This document shows positions 15,901-24,080 of a stretch of 26,538 nucleotides of DNA, in pieces (the stretch's first letter is position 1; each line of letters starts with the position of its first letter). The notes beneath the pieces were generated by a model, which had not been told where the DNA came from, did not search any database, and worked only from the letters and a program-made list of their open reading frames with translations. The stretch is from JAMHZE01 sp964424715 (lineage in GTDB: Bacteria > Pseudomonadota > Alphaproteobacteria > Rickettsiales > UBA8987), in the NCBI GenBank assembly GCA_964424715.1, contig CAYRJW010000020.1, forward strand, positions 1 through 26,538, read 5' to 3'. The position numbers and the translations under genes were made by a program.

Positions 15901-17057
15901 AGACGAATTGCCTTACCCTCGATAAGGATAGGTTCAAACGCCTGTATACCAAGCCTGTGTAGAGTTGGAGCACGGTTCAGAAGTACCGGGTGTTCTTTGA
16001 TAACTTCATCAAGGATATCCCAAACTTCAGGGCGTTCAGCCTCAACCATTTTTTTCGCAACTTTGATCGTTGCAGCTAAACCATACATTTCCAGCTTAGA
16101 GTAAATGAACGGTTTGAACAGCTCAAGCGCCATTTTCTTAGGTATACCGCATTGGTGAAGTTTAAGTTCAGGGCCAACCACGATAACCGAACGTCCGGAG
16201 TAATCCACACGTTTACCAAGTAAGTTCTGACGGAAACGGCCTTGCTTGCCTTTTAACATGTCAGAAAGTGACTTGAACGGACGCTTGTTGGCATCCTTGA
16301 TAACGCGGCCACGGCGGCCATTGTCGAATAATGCATCAACAGATTCCTGTAACATACGTTTTTCGTTACGTATGATGATATCAGGCGCGTGAAGCTCAAG
16401 CAGGCGTTTCAGACGGTTATTTCTGTTTATGACACGACGGTAAAGATCGTTCAGATCGGATGTCGCAAACCTGCCGCCATCAAGCGGAACAAGCGGGCGA
16501 AGATCAGGCGGGATCACCGGCAGAACTTCCATCACCATCCACTCAGGCTTATTCTGAGAGTTAATGAAATTCTCAACCAGTTTTAAACGCTTCACAACTT
16601 TTTTGCGTTTAGCGTCAGATTTAAGATCTATAAGTTCAGCGCGAAGGTCGCGGCGAAGTTCATCAAGATCAATTTGCTTTAGAAGATACTGGATAGCTTC
16701 AGCGCCGATCATGGCTGCAAAAGCGCCTTCCCCGAATTGCTCCTGGGCTTTGTAATATTGTTCTTCGTTGATAAGCTCACCTTTGGTGAACGGCGTTAAG
16801 CCTGAATCAGTCACGATGAAAGACTCAAAATAAAGGACCTTCTCAAGTTCTTTAAGAGGTTTATCAAGAAGTAAACCAATTCTTGAAGGCAGTGATTTCA
16901 GGAACCAGATGTGAACAACCGGGCATGCAAGCTCAATATGGCCCATGCGCTCACGGCGTACTTTTGAAGTTGTAACTTCCACACCGCATTTTTCGCAGAT
17001 AACGCCACGATATTTCATGCGTTTATATTTACCGCAAAGGCATTCGTAATCTTTCAT
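12999..17057 (-). CDS. rpoC: RNA polymerase beta' subunit, main part (frame broken near N-terminus)
   Basis: RpoC forms the catalytic cleft of RNA polymerase with RpoB. This 1352-residue frame holds nearly the whole subunit: the N-terminal zinc site (Cys6, Cys8, Cys21, Cys24, with GKYKRMKYRGVICEKCG), the catalytic magnesium loop NADFDGDQ (395-402), the second zinc site CETKIGTCVKC, the GEAVGVVAAQSIGEPGTQ helix, and a lineage-style Lys/Ala-rich tail ending KKAGKK. The ATG at 17057 is not the native start. The first 57 residues are in another frame at 17227-17057, and about eight family residues (FCARIFGP in E. coli) are missing at the join, equal to about 25 nt. An essential gene is unlikely to be truly broken here, so I suspect an assembly error. 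The true gene is probably 12999-17227. Confidence 0.93.
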   Translation of the reverse strand: MKDYECLCGKYKRMKYRGVICEKCGVEVTTSKVRRERMGHIELACPVVHIWFLKSLPSRIGLLLDKPLKELEKVLYFESFIVTDSGLTPFTKGELINEEQYYKAQEQFGEGAFAAMIGAEAIQYLLKQIDLDELRRDLRAELIDLKSDAKRKKVVKRLKLVENFINSQNKPEWMVMEVLPVIPPDLRPLVPLDGGRFATSDLNDLYRRVINRNNRLKRLLELHAPDIIIRNEKRMLQESVDALFDNGRRGRVIKDANKRPFKSLSDMLKGKQGRFRQNLLGKRVDYSGRSVIVVGPELKLHQCGIPKKMALELFKPFIYSKLEMYGLAATIKVAKKMVEAERPEVWDILDEVIKEHPVLLNRAPTLHRLGIQAFEPILIEGKAIRLHPLVCTAFNADFDGDQMAVHVPLSIEAQLEARILMMSTNNILSPASGKPVIVPTQDIVLGLYYLTIAFDKEKGEGSLMRDVSEIEHALAADSISLHAKIKTRFETVDKEGNKVTQTVETTAGRAIFSSILPKHYKIKFDLINQPITKKQASKLIEEIYRHCGPKATVIFADRMMKLGFSYACKAGISFGKDDMIVPAAKAELIGKTEKLVLEFEKQYSDGLITRKEKYNKVVDAWSHCTDQVANEMMRYMNGQLRTNDKTGQNSMNAIFMMADSGARGSAAQIKQLAGMRGLMAKPSGEIIEKPIIANFKEGLNVFEYFNSTHGARKGLADTALKTANSGYLTRRLVDVAQDCIVKEVDCGTTNGIIARAEIESGNVIIPLTDKIIGRTSANDIRNPVTDELIVKAGELFSETIAEKVDAAGIDAVKMRSVITCETKIGTCVKCYGRDLASGHIVNIGEAVGVVAAQSIGEPGTQLTMRTFHIGGAATSSAEQSSLQAAHDGVIKIENRNIVVDSEKRNVVLSRSCEIIILDEKGRERARNKVPYGARMTVDDGTKVKSGQTVAEWDPYTIPIITEKSGHIVYRDLVDGLSLKKQVDETTGLTSKIVTDWKLQKGGSTLRPRVTLRDDKDNVINLSNGLEARYFLPIDALLSVEDGQEVHAGDVVARIPKESSKTKDITGGLPRVAELFEARKPKDHAILAEMDGYIQFGKDYKSKTRITIVPKSGDIEPIEYVLPKGKHLLVNEGDYVQKGDLLMDGTPVPHDILRVMGTEALAKYLIEEIQKVYRLQGVTINDKHIEVIISRMLQKVEITDAGESTYLQGEEVDAEDLTADNKKLVAEGFRPAASIPMLQGITKASLHTKSFISAASFQETTRVLTEAAVAGLEDHLYGLKENVIVGRLIPAGTGAYLNRVKKEAFRLDSVKVAEREAKAAELAAANPKPAKTDDAAPAAEAKEAKPVKKAGKK

Positions 17058-17227
17058 AAACCATCACGCTCAGGCTTGAAGGTACGGTAGTTAATGGTCT
17101 CAGGCTTTTTAACTTCGCCATATGACCACGAACGGATCTTTTCCGGACTCGCTATTGATATGCGAAGCAGGTCGAAATCCTGTGATTTTTTGCCATAGCC
17201 GAACAGGCTGAATACTTCATCGCGCAT
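17054..17227 (-). CDS. rpoC: RpoC N-terminal fragment (57 aa)
   Basis: This encodes the authentic beta' N-terminus: MRDEVFSLFGYGKK, IASPEKIRSWSYGEVKKPET and NYRTFKPERDGL, then TGA. ATG 17227 has GGAG eight bases upstream, an appropriate start for the whole gene. The following conserved segment is lost and the remainder continues one frame over from 17057. Read together, the two pieces make a full-length RpoC of roughly 1410 residues minus the missing eight. Confidence 0.9.
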   Translation of the reverse strand: MRDEVFSLFGYGKKSQDFDLLRISIASPEKIRSWSYGEVKKPETINYRTFKPERDGL

Positions 17228-17230
17228 GTG

Positions 17231-17380
17231 TTATACTCCGATTGAGATTGAATTTGAAACTGGGAAAAGGAACCTACTCTCTCTCTGAGAGTAGGTGACT
17301 AGTGGCTTACTATTATTTTGGGGGTTTAACAGAGAGAACTCACTAATCACCTTTCCGGAAAAACAAAAGTGGAATTTCAT
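17231..17380 (-). CDS. Possible 49-aa small protein between rpoB and rpoC
   Basis: ATG 17380 lies one base after the rpoB stop and is preceded by AAGGAGG with a 6-nt spacer, an ideal ribosome binding site formed by the last rpoB codons (Lys-Glu-Glu). The frame stays open for 49 codons, across the whole intergenic region, and stops three bases before the rpoC ATG. The product (KFHFCFSGKVISEF at the start, PVSNSISIGV at the end) matches nothing I know, is Ser-rich and basic, and its middle is encoded by nested inverted repeats. It could be a real small protein, a coupling leader that carries ribosomes to rpoC, or an accident of a repeat inserted in frame. Confidence 0.35.
   Translation of the reverse strand: MKFHFCFSGKVISEFSLLNPQNNSKPLVTYSQRESRFLFPVSNSISIGV
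17273..17352. repeat. Nested inverted repeats in the rpoB-rpoC gap
   Basis: CCTACTCTC (17273-17281) and GAGAGTAGG (17287-17295) form a perfect 9-bp hairpin with a 5-nt loop. AGGTGACTAGTG (17293-17304) pairs with CACTAATCACCT (17341-17352) at 11 of 12 positions. The two structures share bases and may be alternatives. No T-run follows, so this is not an intrinsic terminator; it could be an RNA-processing site or repeat remnant. Confidence 0.7.
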
Positions 17381-17381
17381 A

Positions 17382-20300
17382 TTATTCCTCCTTCTGTTTT
17401 AATTCTACGTTAAGGCAAAGCGACCTTAACTCTTTTACCATCACGTTGAAACTTTCTGGAACCCCAGATTCAAACGTATGGTTTCCTTTCACTATCGACT
17501 CGTATACTCGTGTTCTGCCAATTACATCGTCCGATTTAACTGTCAGTAACTCCTGTAGTGTATACGAAGCACCGTAAGCTTGCAAGGCCCAACATTCCAT
17601 TTCACCGAAACGTTGACCACCAAAGTGGGACTTACCACCCAGAGGTTGTTGCGTAACCAAGCTGTAAGGCCCGATTGACCTGGCGTGTAGTTTATCGTCT
17701 ACCAGGTGATGCAACTTTAACATGTATATTATACCAACAGTTACCTTCCTGTCAAACTTTTCTCCTGTCCTGCCGTCAAACATGTCAAATTGACCGCTAA
17801 CATCGGCCCCAACCTGTTGCAAATATGCAGTTATGTCATCAACTGAAGCACCATCGAACACCGGTGAAGCAAAAGGTACGCCTCTTGAAAGGTTGCCTGA
17901 TAACTCAACTATTTCGTTATCATTCATGGCTTTCATGGCCGCTACATCGTCTTTCGCCGTGTATATCTTAGATACTTTAGCACGAAGATCGGTCGCGTTG
18001 CCTTTTTTGCCCTGCGCCTGATAATCGGTAACAAGTTCTTTTATCTGTGCACCAAGCTCGCGTGAAGCCCAGCCCAAGTGAGTTTCAAAGATCTGACCGA
18101 TATTCATACGGGAAGGAACACCAAGTGGGTTAAGTACAACATCCACCTGTGTACCATCCGCAAGGAACGGCATATCTTCAATAGGACAAATTTTGGATAT
18201 GACACCTTTATTACCGTGTCTGCCCGCCATTTTATCGCCCGGCTGAAGTTTGCGTTTAACCGCAACATAAACTTTTACCACTTTCAGAACGCCTGATGGA
18301 AGATCATCACCGGATTGAAGTTTTTCAATACGGTCATTCATCTGCTCATCAAGAACTTTCACGATATTATCGTATTCTTCTTTAAGTTCTTTGATCTTAC
18401 CGGCATCCTTCGAGTCTTCGATCTCGATAGAGAACCAGCGTGGTTCCTGATGTTCAGCAAGGTCAGCAGCGGTTATTTTCGCACCTTTCTTGATAGAGCC
18501 AAACGCTTTCGTAGCTTTCGCACCGATAAGCAGTTTAGATAACCTGTCAAATGTAGGACCGGTAACGATCTTGAACTCATCGTTCCTATCTTTTCTGATA
18601 CGGTCGATCTCTGCGCGTTCGATCTCCATCGTTCTTTCATCTTTCTCGATACCACGGCGTGAGAAGATACGAACTTCAACCACAGTGCCTGAAACGCCAG
18701 GTTTCATGCGCATTGAAGAGTCTTTCACGTCAGCAGCTTTCTCACCGAATATCGCGCGGAGAAGTTTTTCCTCAGGCGTCATCGGAGATTCAGATTTAGG
18801 GGTAACCTTACCAACTAATATGTCACCAGGCTTCACTTCCGCACCGATGTGCACGATACCTGTTTCATCAAGGTTGATAAGCGCTTCTTCCGAAACATTC
18901 GGAATATCGCGGGTTATTTCCTCAGCGCCAAGTTTAGTATCGCGGGCAACGGATTCAAACTCTTCTATATGTATAGAAGTGAACACGTCATCCTTCACGA
19001 TGCGCTCAGAAATTAAGATGGAATCCTCATAGTTATAACCATTCCAAGGCATGAACGCTACAAGCACGTGCTTACCAAGCGCCAATTCACCAAGGTCCGT
19101 AGAAGGGCCGTCAGCAATGATATCGCCGGCTTTAACTTTATCGCCGGTCTTAACGNNNNNNNNNNNNNNNNNNNNNNNNNNCTGCCTTCACTACGTCGCC
19201 CACTTTAACGATAGGCTTCTGGTTGATAGAGGTATTCTGGTTGGTACGCTGCATTTTGCGCAGGTTATAGATATCAACAGCGAATGAATCATTCTTGCTG
19301 TCTTCAACCTTAACAACGATACGCGTTGCGTCAACTTTATCAACGATACCATCGCGTTTTGCAACAACAACGGCGCCGGAATCATAAGCAACAGGCGCTT
19401 CCATACCGGTTCCGATAAGCGGAGCCTCAGAACGGATAAGCGGAACGGCCTGCCTCATCATGTTTGAACCCATCAATGCGCGGTTCGCATCATCATTCTC
19501 AAGGAATGGGATAAGCGCGGCAGCAACGGAAACAAGCTGTTTCGGAGCAACATCGGCATATTGTATCTCTTCTGGTTTCGCCATAACGAAATCGCCGGTC
19601 TTACGGCAGGAGATGAATTGCTCAGTGAATTTGCCTTTTTCATCGATATGGGCATCGCACTGCGCGATCACGAAATTACCTTCCTCGATAGCAGAAAGAT
19701 ACTGTATCTTGCCGGATAATTTGCCGTTCTCAACGATAACATAAGGAGTTTCGATGAAGCCATATTTATTCACTCTCGCATATGTAGAAAGCGAGTTTAT
19801 CAGACCGATATTCGGACCCTCTGGAGTTTCGATAGGGCAGATACGGCCATAATGCGTAGGGTGAACGTCACGTACTTCAAAGCCAGCACGTTCACGCGTC
19901 AGACCACCTGGTCCAAGCGCTGATAAACGGCGTTTATGCGTAACTTCAGAAAGCGGGTTCGTTTGGTCCATGAACTGTGAAAGCTGTGAAAGACCAAAGA
20001 ATTCCTTCATTGAAGAAGCAAGCGGTTTCGCGTTGATGATATCATTTGGCATGACAGTATCGATCTCAACCGAAGCAATGCGTTCAAGTATGGCTTTCTG
20101 CACGCGCAGCAAACCGATACGGAACTGGTTCTCAACGAGTTCACCGACAGAGCGAACGCGGCGGTTACCAAGGTGATCGATATCATCGATCTCCCCTCTT
20201 CCGTCTTTTATCTCAACTATCTTGCGAACTATCGCAACGATGTCTTCTTTCGTAAGAACGCCAACTTCCTCAGGGGAATTAACGCCAAGACGAGTATTGA

Positions 20301-21531
20301 TCTTCATACGGCCCACATCAGAAAGGTCATAGCGTTCCGGGTTGAAGAATAAGTTGCTGAAAATAGTTTCAGAAGCTTCAATGGTAGGCGGTTCACCAGG
20401 GCGCATAACGCGGTAGATATCGAACAGTGATTCTTCACGGTTCTGGTTCTTATCGGCCGTCATTGAATCAAGTATATAAGGCTTGGACATTCCAGGAATA
20501 TCAACAACACGGATCTTCTTGTTGCCGGCTTTCCTTATTTTGCTGATGGTCTCAGATGAAAGCTGCACACCTGCGTTCACGATTATCTCGCCTGTTTTAG
20601 CGTTGATTATCTCTTCGGCAGTATATCTTCTTGCGATGATATCATCGGTCAGAACTATCTCTTTCAGGCCATCTTCCTTAAGTTTTTTGGCTTTACGAGG
20701 AGTTATCTTAGTTCCTTTTTCTGCTACAACTTCCTCAGTTTTAGCATCAACTAGGTCATACTCTAATTCGCCAACGAAATCTTCTGAAACGTAAGGTATA
20801 GACCAGCCTTCGCCATTAGCTGTGGCATCGATGGATTTGAAATAAGTGGAAACGATCTCTTTATTATCCATGCCAAGTGCGCGAAGCAATGAAGAGATAT
20901 AAATTTTACGGCGTCTGTCGATACGAAAATAAAGCAGGTCTTTAGCATCGAATTCAAAGTCAAGCCATGAGCCACGGTAAGGTATGACGCGGGCAGAGAA
21001 TAATACTTTGCTTGAAGAGTGCGTTTTGCCGCCATCATGGTCAAAGAATACGCCAGGGGAACGGTGCATTTGGGAAACAACAACGCGTTCAGTTCCGTTT
21101 ACTACGAAAGTACCGTTATCGGTCATTAATGGCAGGTCAGCAAGGTAAACTTCCTGCTCTTTTATGCTCATTACTTCACGCGTACCGGCTTCTTCGTTCA
21201 CTTCCCATACGATAAGGCGAACGGTTATTTTTAGCGGAGCGCCATAAGAAAGGCCGCGCTGGATACATTCTGTAACATTATATTTCGGCTTGCCGAAATC
21301 ATATTTCACATATTCAAGTGTGGCAGTTCCTGCCGCATCTTCTATCGGGAATACGGATGTGAAAACCGATTGCAATCCTTTATTCAGGCGCAATGCGGCA
21401 TCAACTTTTGCCTGCAGGAAGGCTGCATATGAATTTTTCTGGATATCTATAAGGTTCGGCATTGTAGCCACTGATACGTGACGGCCGAAAGTTTTTCTAG
21501 GTCTTTTGCGTTGAGTTAGAGAGTATGCCAT
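17382..21531 (-). CDS. rpoB: RNA polymerase beta subunit (interrupted by assembly gap)
   Basis: RpoB is the second large catalytic subunit of RNA polymerase. The upstream part (21531 to about 19182, 783 readable residues) begins MAYSLTQRKRPRKTFGRH. It contains the rifampicin-pocket region (SQLSQFMDQTNPLSEVTHK), with Asp516, His526 and Ser531 of E. coli numbering all unmutated, then GPGGLTRERAGFEVRDVHPT. The downstream part (19155-17382) runs from GDIIADGPSTDLGELALG through MPWNGYNYEDSILISER to KLQPGDKMAGRHGNKGVIS and the C-terminal clamp, ending KQKEE. Twenty-six N separate them, and the two parts are out of frame across the gap. Both edges encode the same V-K-x-G-D-x-V-K-A segment, so the gap is probably an overlap. 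Joined, the protein is about 1364 residues. It has its own promoter (21559-21586). Confidence 0.95.
19156..19181. other. Assembly gap (26 N) in rpoB
   Basis: A run of 26 N breaks the rpoB frame. Flanking sequence on both sides encodes versions of the same nine-residue segment, so the estimated gap length is unlikely to be right. Confidence 0.95.
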
Positions 21532-21558
21532 TATTAGCCCCGGGGTTTAGGTTCTATT

Positions 21559-21586
21559 TTTATATAAATAGTGGTGTAGTTCTCAA
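21559..21586 (-). promoter_or_regulatory. Predicted sigma70-type promoter of rpoB(-rpoC)
   Basis: TTGAGA (21586-21581) and TATAAA (21564-21559) are 16 bp apart, each one base from consensus. The predicted start near 21552 gives a leader of about 20 nt. It sits directly after the rplL-rpoB terminator, so rpoBC can be expressed independently of the ribosomal-protein genes. Confidence 0.6.
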
Positions 21587-21593
21587 AAGTCAC

Positions 21594-21626
21594 AAAAGCC
21601 CGACCGTGTTAAAGGGTCAGGCTTTT
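21594..21626 (-). terminator. Terminator or attenuator between rplL and rpoB
   Basis: AAAAGCCCGACC (21594-21605) pairs with GGTCAGGCTTTT (21615-21626) at 11 of 12 positions, with the one non-match able to wobble-pair. On the minus strand the stem ends in TTTT then GTGACTTTTG, a short, interrupted T-tract. A partial terminator at this site, as in E. coli, would set the rpoBC to ribosomal-protein ratio. Confidence 0.75.
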
Positions 21627-21651
21627 GCTTAATTAATCAGCCAAGCTTAAA

Positions 21652-22017
21652 CTATTTAAGTTCAACTTTAGCGCCTGCATCTTCAAGAAGTTTCTTGAAT
21701 TTGTCAGCTTCGTCTTTTTTAAGACCTTCCTTAAGAGACTTAGGAAGAGCGCCTTCAACCAGGTCTTTAGCTTCTTTCAGGCCAAGAGCTGTGATAGCAC
21801 GAACTTCTTTGATCACGTTGATCTTCTTGTCGCCTGCAGCAACAAGGAATAGATCAAAAGTGTCTTTCGCAGGAGCCGCATCGTTAGCAGCAGCAGCTAC
21901 AGCAACAGGAGCATCAGATACGCCCCAGGTTTCTTTAAGTGCCGTTGCAAGTTGAGCTATTTCTATAACTGTAAGTTTAGAAAGCTCGTCAACATATTTT
22001 TGTACATTAGCAGACAT
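21652..22017 (-). CDS. rplL: 50S ribosomal protein L7/L12
   Basis: L7/L12 forms the ribosomal stalk dimers that recruit translation factors. The 121 residues show the N-terminal dimerisation segment (VQKYVDELSKLTVIEIAQLATALKE), an Ala-rich hinge (about 37-52), and the conserved C-terminal domain (FDLFLVAAGDKKINVIKEVR, LGLKEAKDLVEGALP, KLLEDAGAKVELK). ATG 22017 follows AAGGATAATAAC, a good ribosome binding site. It lies 152 bp after rplJ; that gap holds only a 6-bp hairpin (AAAGAT-CGA-ATCTTT, about 22140) and no gene. A terminator follows before rpoB. Confidence 0.98.
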   Translation of the reverse strand: MSANVQKYVDELSKLTVIEIAQLATALKETWGVSDAPVAVAAAANDAAPAKDTFDLFLVAAGDKKINVIKEVRAITALGLKEAKDLVEGALPKSLKEGLKKDEADKFKKLLEDAGAKVELK

Positions 22018-22169
22018 GTTATTATCCTTAATTAAGTTAGTAAATATAGTTAGTAAAAGACCCTTAAATTTGTTTTATCTCCTAAATAAAGTTCCGGGTC
22101 GCATCTCCCAGAGTTCGGTTGCCCGACATAAAACCATTCAAAGATCGAATCTTTTTTCGTACCCTTCCC

Positions 22170-22700
22170 TTATTGCGCCGCAGCTTCAGCAGGAGCTTCA
22201 GTAGCCACTGCAGCAGGTGCGCCGTTATTTTCAGAGTGAGCTTTAAGTATACGCACAAGCTCGTAAGCAGGTGCTTTAAGCAATGAAACGATACGCGCCC
22301 TTGATTCATCAAGAGAAGGTATTGCTGCATATGCCTGAACATCAGCCAGCTCTAAAAATTTGCCTTCGAATGCGCCACCAAGAACGGTTATCTTTTCGTT
22401 CGTTTTAGCGAAATTCACTAGAGTTTTCGCAGTTCCAAGCGGATCATCAGAATAAGATACCAGAGTTTGCGTTTTGAAAAGTTTCGCAACTTCAGCATTT
22501 GCAGAATCTTTCAGTGCAACCTGCGCAAGACGGTTCTTGGTAACTCTTACCACAGCGCCGTTCTTCTTCGCGATTTTACGAAGCTCATCAGATTCAAGGA
22601 TCGTAAGCGCGCTGAATTTAGCCACCACAACCGATTTCGCAGAAGCGAAGGTCTTTTTAAGATCTTCAACTATTTGTACTTTTTTTGCCTTATCAACCAT
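22170..22700 (-). CDS. rplJ: 50S ribosomal protein L10
   Basis: L10 anchors L7/L12 dimers to the ribosome stalk base and in many bacteria represses its own mRNA. The 176-residue protein starts MVDKAKKVQIVEDL and carries the N-terminal rRNA-binding half (VVVAKFSALTILESDELRK, VRVTKNRLAQVAL), GGAFEGKFLELADV, and an Ala/Glu-rich end replacing the usual L7/L12-binding helix tail (HSENNGAPAAVATEAPAEA). Length and start fit the family. It is 25 bp downstream of rplA and 152 bp upstream of rplL, in standard order. I see no obvious long regulatory leader in front of it. Confidence 0.97.
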   Translation of the reverse strand: MVDKAKKVQIVEDLKKTFASAKSVVVAKFSALTILESDELRKIAKKNGAVVRVTKNRLAQVALKDSANAEVAKLFKTQTLVSYSDDPLGTAKTLVNFAKTNEKITVLGGAFEGKFLELADVQAYAAIPSLDESRARIVSLLKAPAYELVRILKAHSENNGAPAAVATEAPAEAAAQ

Positions 22701-22725
22701 AATATTTCTCTTTTTGTTCGTTAAC

Positions 22726-23475
22726 TTAGTTTGTAGAAGAAGCGTTAACTCTTACAGATGGACCCATCGTAGAAGTCAGATACATTTTCTTGATATAAAT
22801 ACCTTTGAAACCAGATGGCTTCGCTTTGTTAAGCGCATCCATAAGTGTTTTGATATTCTGTGAAAGCTGTTCAACAGAGAAGCTCGCTTTACCAACGGTC
22901 GTTTGAACAACACCGGCTTTATCGGCGCGGAATTCAACCTGACCTGCAAGAGCATTTTTAACCGCAGTTGCAACATCGTCAGATACAGAACCAAGTTTCG
23001 GGTTAGGCATAAGGCCTTTAGGTCCTAGTATTTTGGCTATTTTGCTTATAAGCGGCATCATATCAGGAGTTGCGATACATTTATCGAATTCAATTTTGCC
23101 TTTGGAAACTATTTCAATAAGGTCCTCAGCGCCAACTATCTGCGCACCGGCCTTTTTAGCTTCTTCAGCTTTCTTGTCGCGTGCGAACACGGCAACAGTA
23201 AGTTTTTTACCGGTTCCGTTAGGAAGGGAAACTATACCGCGGATATTCTGGTCAGACTGGGTAACGTCGATACCCATGTTAAGCGCCAGATCGATAGATT
23301 CATCGAATTTCGCGGTCGCGGATGATTTGATTAACGCCACAGCCTCAGGCAGATCAAGCGTTGTGCTAAAATCCTTACCATGACGGGCTTTCGCCAGCCT
23401 TAGTGAATAGATACCTTTTTCTACTTCTTTACCAGCCGTTTTTTTAGCGGTCTTTTTTTCTTTCTTTGCAGCCAT
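22726..23475 (-). CDS. rplA: 50S ribosomal protein L1
   Basis: L1 builds the mobile stalk next to the E site and commonly represses translation of the L11 operon. The 249-residue protein has a Lys-rich N-terminal extension (MAAKKEKKTAKKTAGKEVEK), about 15-20 residues longer than the E. coli form. After it come the family core GIYSLRLAKARHGKDFSTT, NMGIDVTQSDQNIRGIVSLPNGTGK, ATPDMMPLISKIAKILGPKG, MPNPKLGSVS, and the C-terminal GIYIKKMYLTSTMGPSVRV. ATG 23475 follows AAGGA. The 131-bp gap to rplK is unusually long and filled with hairpins (23496-23601). Confidence 0.98.
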   Translation of the reverse strand: MAAKKEKKTAKKTAGKEVEKGIYSLRLAKARHGKDFSTTLDLPEAVALIKSSATAKFDESIDLALNMGIDVTQSDQNIRGIVSLPNGTGKKLTVAVFARDKKAEEAKKAGAQIVGAEDLIEIVSKGKIEFDKCIATPDMMPLISKIAKILGPKGLMPNPKLGSVSDDVATAVKNALAGQVEFRADKAGVVQTTVGKASFSVEQLSQNIKTLMDALNKAKPSGFKGIYIKKMYLTSTMGPSVRVNASSTN

Positions 23476-23495
23476 TTTATTTTCCTTGTTTACAA

Positions 23496-23601
23496 ATTCC
23501 TCAACTTGATTGAGGAATCCCGTTATTATTTTTCTCTTACTCTCAACTTAACTCAAATATCTCGCTTCTACTTCACGAGATCCCTCAGTCAAGCTGAGGG
23601 A
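23496..23601. repeat. Three-hairpin palindromic element between rplK and rplA
   Basis: Perfect hairpins are ATTCCTCAA-(5)-TTGAGGAAT (23496-23518) and TCCCTCAG-(5)-CTGAGGGA (23581-23601). A weaker TCTCG-(11)-CGAGA lies between them (23560-23580). The two outer hairpins resemble each other, as expected of a palindromic repeat family. None is followed by a T-run on the minus strand, so they need not end transcription. Confidence 0.75.
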
Positions 23602-23606
23602 ATATT

Positions 23607-24050
23607 CTATTCCTGCACTTCTATACCCATAGAAATACACTGCCCTTCAACGATGCGCATAGCCGCTTCGATGTTGGTGGTATTAAGATCAGGCATTTTT
23701 GCTTCAGCGATCTGCTTAAGCTGCGCCTTAGTGATCTTCTTGGCAACGAACTCAAGACCTGGCTTTTTAGAGCCGGACTCAATGCCCAAAGCCTGTTTGA
23801 TCAGGTAAGACATAGGAGATATTTTAGTTATGAATGAGAAGGATTTATCCTTGTAAACATCGATAACAACAGGAACAGGGCCTTTTTTATCTTTGGTACG
23901 ATCATTGAACTGTTTGCAGAATTCCATGATGTTAACACCAGCCTGACCAAGCGCCGGACCAACCGGAGGAGCCGGATTAGCCTTACCAGCCTCGATCGCC
24001 AGTTTTACAACCTTTACTACTTCTTTACCTTTAACCGCAGGAGCTGCCAT
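23607..24050 (-). CDS. rplK: 50S ribosomal protein L11
   Basis: L11 binds the GTPase-associated region of 23S rRNA and is needed for factor function and the stringent response. The 147-residue protein has the N-terminal domain with KLAIEAGKANPAPPVGPALG, GQAGVNIMEFCKQFNDRTK and PVPVVIDVYKDKSF. The C-terminal rRNA-binding domain follows, with AKKITKAQLKQIAEAKMPDLN and an ending close to IVEGQCISMGIEVQE. Start, length and 30-bp spacing from nusG are typical. It leads the L11-L1 part of the operon, which here is interrupted by palindromes before rplA. Confidence 0.98.
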   Translation of the reverse strand: MAAPAVKGKEVVKVVKLAIEAGKANPAPPVGPALGQAGVNIMEFCKQFNDRTKDKKGPVPVVIDVYKDKSFSFITKISPMSYLIKQALGIESGSKKPGLEFVAKKITKAQLKQIAEAKMPDLNTTNIEAAMRIVEGQCISMGIEVQE

Positions 24051-24080
24051 AATTCTTACCTATATTATTATTTTAATTAA

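Noticed and set aside
19950..20040. Possible rifampicin-resistance substitutions in RpoB
   Set aside because: The main resistance positions (Asp516, His526, Ser531) are unmutated; the other differences from E. coli are normal for alphaproteobacteria.
22080..22146. Short ORF of about 20 codons in the rplJ-rplL gap
   Set aside because: No ribosome binding site, no similarity I recognise, and the length is within chance expectation.
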